Source: Firmicutes bacterium UBA4881 (GTDB lineage: Bacteria; Bacillota; DTU065). From it: 11,059 nt of DNA. This document shows, one piece after another, positions 6,110 to 11,059 of this stretch. The DNA lies in contig DHDH01000051.1 in assembly GCA_002399235.1 (NCBI GenBank), forward strand, positions 1 to 11,059, written 5' to 3'. The notes beneath the pieces were generated by a model, which saw nothing but the letters and a program-made list of their open reading frames with translations, ran no database searches and was not told the DNA's origin. Within the stretch, counting starts at the first letter, position 1, and each line of letters begins with the position of its first letter. A program made the position numbers and the translations under genes.

Positions 6110-7114
6110 ATGAAACAAAAGAAATTAATAACCTGGATTTTGATTTTGTTATTAATAGGTTTAATAGTCTGGAAACTGAGTGTTCGTACCAAAGCAGCCT
6201 TAAAAACAGAACAAGATACTAGGTTAATGATGGACACAATTATGACAGTTACCTTAGTAGGGTCGGAAAAGAATCTCCGTCCCACTTTTCAAAAAGGCTT
6301 TAACGAGATGCAGCGTATAGCTGATTTAACAGATAGGCACAAATCGGGGACAGAAATTTACCATTTGAATAGAGAAAGATCATTAGTTATCTCCAATGAA
6401 TTAGCAGAGTTAATTTCTCTCGGAGAAGAATACCGTAAAGATTGTGATAATGCTTTTGATATTCGTATTGGTAAGTTAAGTGATCTATGGGGATTTGGTA
6501 CAGATAGGCAAGCTGTCCCTTCAGAGAAAATGATTAGCGCTGTTTTACCACAGGGTGATGTGGTAATAAGCGGTAACAAAGTAACCTTACCTAATGATAT
6601 TGTTTTGGATTTAGGGGCTTTAGCTAAAGGTTATGCGATCGAAAAAGCTCGTACAATAATGAAAAAGACTGTGCCTTCTGGACTTATTTTAGGTGGTGGC
6701 AGTAGTGTTGCAGCTTGGGGAGAGCACCCGGAAAAAAGACCTTGGCGAATTGGGCTCAAACATCCCCGTGATCCAGCTAAGCTTTTAGGTGTAATTGAAC
6801 TAAGTGATGGCTGGTCGTTAGGCACATCTGGTGATTATGAAAGGTATTTTATTGAAAATGGAAAGCGTTATCACCACATACTAAATAGCCAAACAGGGTA
6901 TCCTGTGCAAGATGTTTATGCTTGTACAATTCTTATCGAAGATTCTACTATAGCTGATATTCTCTCCACTATGTTATTTGTGTTGGGACCTAAAAAGGGA
7001 CAAGCTTATTTAGAGAAAGCAAATTTAGGCCCGTTAGCTGTAGTATGGGTTGTGGCTCCTGGGAAGATTATCACTTATGAAAAAGGAGTTAAGTTACCTA
7101 AACTTACCTACTAA
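6110..7114 (+). CDS. apbE: FAD:protein FMN transferase, membrane-anchored
   Basis: 334 residues from ATG 6110. ApbE moves FMN from FAD to a Thr/Ser of extracytoplasmic FMN-binding domains (for example Rnf/Nqr subunits) and needs Mg2+. A basic start and one transmembrane segment (about residues 5-23) anchor it outside; no lipobox is seen. Family motifs in order: MMDTIMTV (40-47, the MGT-type motif with D in place of G), DLGALAKGYAIEKA (167-180), LGGGSSVAAWG (194-204), GTSGDYERYF (238-247), YHHILNSQTGYPV (254-266) and ADILST (282-287) with the metal-binding D283 and T287. The start is not certain. GAAGGGAG (6079-6086) is 23 bases upstream, too far, and only GGAAA (6101-6105) stands at a normal distance. 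A TTG at 6071 would add 13 residues. No flavin-accepting partner is encoded here. No terminator separates it from spoVD. Confidence 0.92.
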   Translation: MKQKKLITWILILLLIGLIVWKLSVRTKAALKTEQDTRLMMDTIMTVTLVGSEKNLRPTFQKGFNEMQRIADLTDRHKSGTEIYHLNRERSLVISNELAELISLGEEYRKDCDNAFDIRIGKLSDLWGFGTDRQAVPSEKMISAVLPQGDVVISGNKVTLPNDIVLDLGALAKGYAIEKARTIMKKTVPSGLILGGGSSVAAWGEHPEKRPWRIGLKHPRDPAKLLGVIELSDGWSLGTSGDYERYFIENGKRYHHILNSQTGYPVQDVYACTILIEDSTIADILSTMLFVLGPKKGQAYLEKANLGPLAVVWVVAPGKIITYEKGVKLPKLTY

Positions 7115-7118
7115 TTAT

Positions 7119-7147
7119 TCATATCTAGGTTAAGATAGCCGTACACT
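7119..7147 (+). promoter_or_regulatory. Candidate sigma-E-type promoter of spoVD
   Basis: TCATATC (7119-7125, -35-like ATATC) and CGTACACT (7140-7147) resemble the mother-cell sigma-E pattern ATATT and CATACANT, with 14 bases between them. The -10 matches six of seven fixed positions. Transcription would start near 7154, only about 14 bases before the spoVD start codon. spoVD of Bacillus subtilis is sigma-E controlled, which supports the idea. The match is by eye only. Confidence 0.4.
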
Positions 7148-7169
7148 TCTTTGAGAGGTGTACGGTTAT
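7135..7169 (+). promoter_or_regulatory. Long hairpin sequestering the spoVD ribosome binding site and start codon
   Basis: ATAGCCGTACACTTCT (7135-7150) pairs with AGAGGTGTACGGTTAT (7154-7169) over 16 positions, with two G-U pairs and a three-base loop TTG. The right arm contains the Shine-Dalgarno GAGAGGTG (7153-7160) and the first two bases of the ATG at 7168. No T tract follows, so it is not a terminator. In a transcript coming from apbE the start site would be closed. Confidence 0.72.
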
Positions 7170-9111
7170 GCGCATTGCTTATCTTACTGGGAAAAAAAGA
7201 ATTTGGTATATGCTTATAGGCTTTTTGTTTGGTTGTTTAATACTCTGGGCACGATTGTTCTATGTACAAATAATTCGTGGTGAAGAGATTTATAACTCAG
7301 CATTAACTCAAAGACTGAGGCCCATTCCTGTTGATGGTGCGAGGGGAGATATTTTAGATCGCAATGGAGTTTTACTGGCAGGTAGCGAAAATCTAGCTTC
7401 GGTTTATGTAATTCCTGTGGAGATTAAAGATAAACCTAAAGTGGCTGAGTTATTAAGTCGTATTTTAAACTTAGATAAGGAGCAAACCTTAGAGAGAATT
7501 CAAAAGCGAGCGGCTGCGGTTTGGTTGAAAAAACGGATTACCCAAAAAGAAGCAATGGAAATACGAAACTTAGCTATCCAAGGCGTAGGTATTGTAGAGT
7601 CGCCGAAAAGAGTGTATCCATTTGGAAGTTTAGCAGCCCACATTATTGGTATCTCTGGAATTGACAATCAAGGTCTAGAAGGCATGGAATTAGTTTATGA
7701 CCATTGGCTAACAGGTGGTAAAGGTAGTTATATGGTCGAAAGGGATGCTAGTGGGAGAGAAGTTCCCGAGGCAGTGAAAGTTTATGAAATACCCAAAAAA
7801 GGAGATGCACTTACTTTATCTATTGATATTTCTTTTCAAAGTATCACCGAAAAGGCCTTAGCCAAACGAGTTATCGAGACTGGAGCTAAGTCGGGACTCG
7901 CTATCTTTTTAGATGTTTTAACAGGTGAGGTATTATCGATGGCTTCTTACCCTACTTTTGAGCCGGAAAATTACCAAGACTATCCAGCCATCAATAGACG
8001 AAACATTGCCGTCACAGATCTTTATGAACCAGGTTCTACCTTTAAGGTTATGACTGCAGCCGCAGCTTTGGAAGAAGGTATAACTAGTCTAGATAGAAGA
8101 TTTTTTGACCCTGGTTTTATGGTTGTTTCTGGTTGGCGCATTCGTTGTTGGCGAAGTGGCGGCCATGGTAGTCAGACATTTACTGAAACCTTGGAAAACA
8201 GTTGTAACATTGCCTACGCTACCTTAGGCCTTGAACTTGGTGGCGATAAGTTTAACTACTATGCGCGTAAGTATGGTTTCGGTCAAAAGACAGGGATAGA
8301 TTTCCCTGGTGAAGCGACAGGGCTTATTTATAAACCAGGTCCAAAAGTACCTTTGGTTACCTGGGCTAATATGGGCTTTGGTCAATCTATTAGTATCACA
8401 CCACTACAATTGGTTAGTTTTGTGGCAGCCATAGCAAATGGTGGTATTCTTTATGTTCCCCATCTGGTAAAACAAATTGGTGACGATAAACCAATTGAAC
8501 CTAAGGGAACTCGTATTTTAGACGAAAAAACTGCTAAAACTTTGAGAGAGATGTTACTATCGGTTGTCGAAAATGGCTCGGGTAGAACAGCTCAGGTGGC
8601 TGGTTATCGTATAGGAGGCAAGACAGGAACAGCCCAAATGGTAATTGCTGGACGTTATAGTCATACTTCAGTTATTGCTTCGTTTGTGGGTTTGGCACCT
8701 GCGGAGTCCCCAGCTATAGCAGGCATAATTGCTATCCATGAACCAACCACTATGCAGTATGGTGGCCAAGTATCAGCACCTGTTTTTGCTGCGATTGCTT
8801 CCGCTATATTGCCTGCTCTAGGAATTAAACCAATTCCAGAGACAATACAACCTAATCCGTGGGGAGGACCAGCCAAACGCATACCCCAAAGTGAAGTTGT
8901 TGTTCCTAATGTCATTGGTAAGTCAGTCTATGAAGCGCAAAAAGAATTAAAGACCCTTTCATTAATACCAGAAACCGTTGGTGATGGTCCAACAATAACC
9001 GATCAAGTTCCTCAAGAAAAACAATTACTTAAAGAAGGGTCAAAAGTATATCTGTTTACTGATTTTGAGACGTGTATAGATGGGTTAACTGCAGTTGACG
9101 CACTTATCTAG
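7168..9111 (+). CDS. spoVD: Stage V sporulation protein D (class B penicillin-binding protein)
   Basis: 647 residues, the length of B. subtilis SpoVD. It is a transpeptidase that cross-links spore cortex peptidoglycan in the outer forespore membrane. A short cytoplasmic start and one membrane segment (~12-35) precede the PBP dimerisation domain (~50-210, with RGDILDRNG at 59-67). The transpeptidase follows with S290-T-F-K293, S345-C-N347 and K485-T-G487. One PASTA domain is at ~577-632. C327 (in RCWRSGGHG) and C346 (in SCN) are 19 residues apart, as are Cys332 and Cys351 of B. subtilis SpoVD, the redox pair reduced by StoA, which argues for SpoVD over the division protein FtsI/PbpB. A 15-residue tail after PASTA, with C636, is unexplained and its codons overlap the guaB -35. 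It lies outside any division-wall gene cluster here. ATG 7168 has GAGAGGTG 7 bases upstream, inside a hairpin. Confidence 0.92.
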   Translation: MRIAYLTGKKRIWYMLIGFLFGCLILWARLFYVQIIRGEEIYNSALTQRLRPIPVDGARGDILDRNGVLLAGSENLASVYVIPVEIKDKPKVAELLSRILNLDKEQTLERIQKRAAAVWLKKRITQKEAMEIRNLAIQGVGIVESPKRVYPFGSLAAHIIGISGIDNQGLEGMELVYDHWLTGGKGSYMVERDASGREVPEAVKVYEIPKKGDALTLSIDISFQSITEKALAKRVIETGAKSGLAIFLDVLTGEVLSMASYPTFEPENYQDYPAINRRNIAVTDLYEPGSTFKVMTAAAALEEGITSLDRRFFDPGFMVVSGWRIRCWRSGGHGSQTFTETLENSCNIAYATLGLELGGDKFNYYARKYGFGQKTGIDFPGEATGLIYKPGPKVPLVTWANMGFGQSISITPLQLVSFVAAIANGGILYVPHLVKQIGDDKPIEPKGTRILDEKTAKTLREMLLSVVENGSGRTAQVAGYRIGGKTGTAQMVIAGRYSHTSVIASFVGLAPAESPAIAGIIAIHEPTTMQYGGQVSAPVFAAIASAILPALGIKPIPETIQPNPWGGPAKRIPQSEVVVPNVIGKSVYEAQKELKTLSLIPETVGDGPTITDQVPQEKQLLKEGSKVYLFTDFETCIDGLTAVDALI

Positions 9112-9123
9112 GTTTGGTATAAT
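9095..9123 (+). promoter_or_regulatory. Strong sigma-A promoter of guaB
   Basis: TTGACG (9095-9100), exactly 17 bases, then a perfect TATAAT (9118-9123) preceded by TG at 9115-9116, an extended -10. The -35 sits in the last codons of spoVD and the -10 just after its stop. The start point should be near 9130, giving a leader of about 50 bases, too short for a purine riboswitch. Confidence 0.9.
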
Positions 9124-9168
9124 ATCGGCAATTCGTAGGATAGATACGGTTTTCACACCAAGAAAAAT

Positions 9169-9174
9169 GAGGTG
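9169..9174 (+). promoter_or_regulatory. Ribosome binding site that sets the guaB TTG start
   Basis: GAGGTG lies 6 bases before the TTG at 9181. The in-frame GTG at 9172 lies inside this site and cannot be the start it serves. Confidence 0.75.
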
Positions 9175-9180
9175 GATATA

Positions 9181-10638
9181 TTGCAAGAGGAGCGTTTTGC
9201 AAAAGTAGGTTTAACATTTGACGATGTCTTACTATTACCAGCTGAGTCGCATATTTTGCCTCGGGATGTAGAGTTAAAGACACGCATCACGAGAAATATA
9301 AGCTTGAATATTCCTTTTGTTAGTGCCGGTATGGATACAGTAACAGAGGCAGCAATGGCTATTGCTATGGCTAGGGAAGGCGGCATTGGTGTAATACACA
9401 AAAATATGACACCGAAAAAGCAAGCTGCTGAGGTAGATAAAGTCAAGCGTTCGGAAAGTGGAATCATTGTTGATCCCATCTTCCTTCATCCTGAAGATAA
9501 ATTACAGGATGCACTTAATATCATGAGTCATTATAGAATCTCAGGTGTACCTATTGTCGATGAGAATGAGGTTCTAGTAGGTATTCTCACTAACCGCGAT
9601 CTAAGATTTGAAGAGGATTTTACCAAGATTATCTGCGATGTTATGACTAAAGATAACCTAATTACAGGTAGTGTGGGTACAACTTTAGAAGAAGCTAAAG
9701 CTATCTTGCAAAAACATCGAATCGAAAAGCTACCGTTAGTTGATGAAAACTACCGCTTAAAAGGTCTTATTACCATAAAGGATATAGAAAAAGCTAGAAA
9801 ATATCCTCTCGCAGCTAAAGACATACATGGCCGTTTATTGGTAGCTGCAGCAGTAGGTGTAGGTGCCGACTTAGAGGTTAGAGCTAAAGCTTTAGTTGAC
9901 GCTGGTGTAGACATTATTGTTGTTGATACTGCTCATGGTCACCAGATAAAAGTCAGCAATGCTGTAAAATATTTGAAAAAGAGTTATCCACAGATAGATG
10001 TTATAGCTGGTAATGTTGCCACTGCAGAAGCTACTAAAACTTTGATTGAAGCAGGTGCTGATGGTGTCAAGATTGGTATTGGACCTGGTTCGATCTGCAC
10101 AACTCGTGTAGTAGCAGGTATTGGTGTACCACAGATAACAGCTGTCAATGATGCTTTTGAAGTTGCTAAAGAGTATGGGGTACCAATTATAGCCGATGGT
10201 GGTATCAAATATTCTGGAGATGTAGTCAAGGCTATTGCCGCTGGTGCTGATTGCGTTATGCTAGGGAACCTCTTTGCTGGCACAGAAGAGAGTCCTGGCG
10301 AATCAGAGATTTACCAAGGAAGACGCTTTAAGGTCTACCGTGGAATGGGTTCTCTTGGTGCTATGAAAGAAGGTAGCAAGGACCGCTACTTCCAAGAGAA
10401 TGAGAAAAAACTCGTACCCGAGGGCATCGAAGGACGTGTTCCTTATAAAGGACCTTTGGCAGATACAGTATTCCAATTAATTGGTGGTTTACGAGCAGGT
10501 ATGGGTTATTGCGGTGCTATTGATATTGAAGAAATGAAAAACAAAACTAGGTTTATTCGGATTACTACAGCTGGTCTCAGAGAAAGTCATCCCCATGATG
10601 TTCAAATCACTAAAGAAGCACCTAATTATAGCCTGTAA
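9181..10638 (+). CDS. guaB: Inosine-5'-monophosphate dehydrogenase
   Basis: 485 residues from the TTG start, the normal bacterial length. It oxidises IMP to XMP with NAD+, the committed step to GMP, in the cytoplasm. Residues 8-20 (AKVGLTFDDVLLL) and VSAGMDTVTE (47-56) open the barrel. Two CBS domains interrupt it at about 95-150 and 155-210. The catalytic loop GPGSICTT (301-308) holds C306, ADGGIKYSGD (338-347) binds the IMP phosphate, and EGIEGRVPYKG (414-424) is the mobile flap with R419 and Y422. The start aligns with that of B. subtilis GuaB. It has its own promoter, though no terminator separates it from spoVD, so read-through is possible. A strong terminator follows. No oddity is seen. 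Confidence 0.98.
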   Translation: MQEERFAKVGLTFDDVLLLPAESHILPRDVELKTRITRNISLNIPFVSAGMDTVTEAAMAIAMAREGGIGVIHKNMTPKKQAAEVDKVKRSESGIIVDPIFLHPEDKLQDALNIMSHYRISGVPIVDENEVLVGILTNRDLRFEEDFTKIICDVMTKDNLITGSVGTTLEEAKAILQKHRIEKLPLVDENYRLKGLITIKDIEKARKYPLAAKDIHGRLLVAAAVGVGADLEVRAKALVDAGVDIIVVDTAHGHQIKVSNAVKYLKKSYPQIDVIAGNVATAEATKTLIEAGADGVKIGIGPGSICTTRVVAGIGVPQITAVNDAFEVAKEYGVPIIADGGIKYSGDVVKAIAAGADCVMLGNLFAGTEESPGESEIYQGRRFKVYRGMGSLGAMKEGSKDRYFQENEKKLVPEGIEGRVPYKGPLADTVFQLIGGLRAGMGYCGAIDIEEMKNKTRFIRITTAGLRESHPHDVQITKEAPNYSL

Positions 10639-10644
10639 AAACAG

Positions 10645-10671
10645 AGGAAGAGCCATTGGCTCTTCCTTTTT
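10645..10671 (+). terminator. Strong Rho-independent terminator of guaB
   Basis: A 10-bp perfect stem AGGAAGAGCC/GGCTCTTCCT (10645-10654 with 10658-10667) has a three-base loop ATT and a run of five T (10667-10671). It starts 6 bases after the guaB stop codon. Confidence 0.94.
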
Positions 10672-11059
10672 CTAGCTAAATTGTTTTGTCCTCCTCTTTC
10701 ATCAAATTGGTAGCAGGAAGTAAGTATTAATTGGCCAACTCTAATATAATGTCTTCTTTTTATTGAAAGACAAAGGCGCTCGTAGTAAGGAGCGCCGTTT
10801 GTATGGCCTCTGGAATTATTTAGTTTGTATTGCCAGAAACCCTAGGCGAATTAATTTAACTTAGTAAAAGAATAAAGGGTAATTCCTACTATCCCGAGAG
10901 AAAAAAGTCTTTTTTTAAGGTGTGTATTTAAAGTAGAGCTATTGGGGCTACTATTTTTGTAGGTAAGTTTCTTCTTTAAAAATTCCAGAGAGGAAGAGAA
11001 GCAAGTGTAGCTAAATTAATTTGTATAACCTAAGAGGCATTAGGCGATTAGACCTTTTT
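10672..11059. other. Gene-free AT-rich region at the window end
   Basis: No open frame of useful length exists on either strand; the ATG and GTG starts I checked here reach a stop within about ten codons. Present are a -10-like TATAAT at 10745-10750 without a proper -35, the bulged stem-loop at 10770-10802, and a weak AGTAG/CTACT hairpin (10932-10936 with 10948-10952) followed by ATTTTTG. I recognise no tRNA, T-box or riboswitch core. It may be the leader of a gene or RNA outside the window. Confidence 0.5.
10770..10802. terminator. Bulged GC-rich stem-loop, possible bidirectional terminator
   Basis: ACAAAGGCGCTC (10770-10781) pairs with GAGCGCC-G-TTTGT (10790-10802), giving 12 pairs with one bulged G and an eight-base loop. 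The T run on the plus strand is broken (GTTTGT). On the minus strand the stem runs into TTTGTCTTT. It could stop transcripts from both sides or be part of a small RNA. Confidence 0.4.

Noticed and set aside
7135..7169. The spoVD hairpin as a terminator for apbE
   Set aside because: The stem is strong but is followed by GCGCATTG rather than a T tract.
8661..8915. Reverse-strand open frame inside spoVD
   Set aside because: It mirrors well-conserved PBP codons, has low-complexity composition and no recognisable domain; it is a shadow of the real gene.
9124..9180. Purine riboswitch ahead of guaB
   Set aside because: The leader is only about 50 bases and shows no purine-aptamer core.
9984..10283. 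Reverse-strand open frame inside guaB
   Set aside because: It lies opposite the highly conserved catalytic part of guaB and has a Pro/Ala/Ser-rich, shadow-like composition.
10901..10916. AAAAAAG-T-CTTTTTT as a hairpin
   Set aside because: The arms leave no room for a loop, and the sequence is a simple A/T run.

Overview
The window reads as a piece of a low-GC, spore-forming Gram-positive chromosome (Bacillota, most likely the Clostridia side). The reasons are AT-rich DNA, strong GGAGG-type ribosome binding sites, TTG starts on two genes, a SpoVD-type penicillin-binding protein with a PASTA domain, a secreted YngK-like hydrolase, and sigma-A promoters of classical form. No phage, insertion sequence, CRISPR array or plasmid gene is visible. 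The species cannot be named from this sequence.

Layout. The window opens in the 3' part of a tRNA-Asn(GTT) with an encoded CCA, followed by a terminator. Next come a secreted glycosyl-hydrolase-like protein (yngK family, 334-1857) and cysK (1910-2815). A good sigma-A promoter for cysK lies in the end of the yngK-like gene. cysK runs tail-to-tail into queG (2795-3847, minus strand) with a 21-bp overlap, and the likely cysK terminator hairpin lies inside queG. Divergent from queG, a plus-strand block starts at 3894: an HD-domain phosphohydrolase, a two-part GNAT acetyltransferase, a stand-alone left-handed beta-helix protein resembling the acetyltransferase half of GlmU, a membrane-anchored ApbE flavin transferase, and spoVD. 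guaB follows from its own near-consensus promoter and ends at a strong terminator (10645-10671). The last ~390 bases hold no gene I can support, only a bulged stem-loop and AT-rich DNA.

How the genes fit together. Most are housekeeping functions: cysteine synthesis, the last step of queuosine synthesis in tRNA, spore cortex peptidoglycan synthesis and GMP synthesis. The HD, GNAT and beta-helix genes are tightly packed and probably co-transcribed, but their substrates are unknown.

The most interesting signals are three. First, a long hairpin buries the ribosome binding site and start codon of spoVD, and a sigma-E-like promoter overlaps its left arm, suggesting transcript-dependent translation. 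Second, the beta-helix protein keeps the six GlmU acetyltransferase active-site residues at matching spacing without any uridylyltransferase domain. Third, the QueG protein has lost two normally conserved basic residues. I see no clearly new multi-gene defence or mobile system here.
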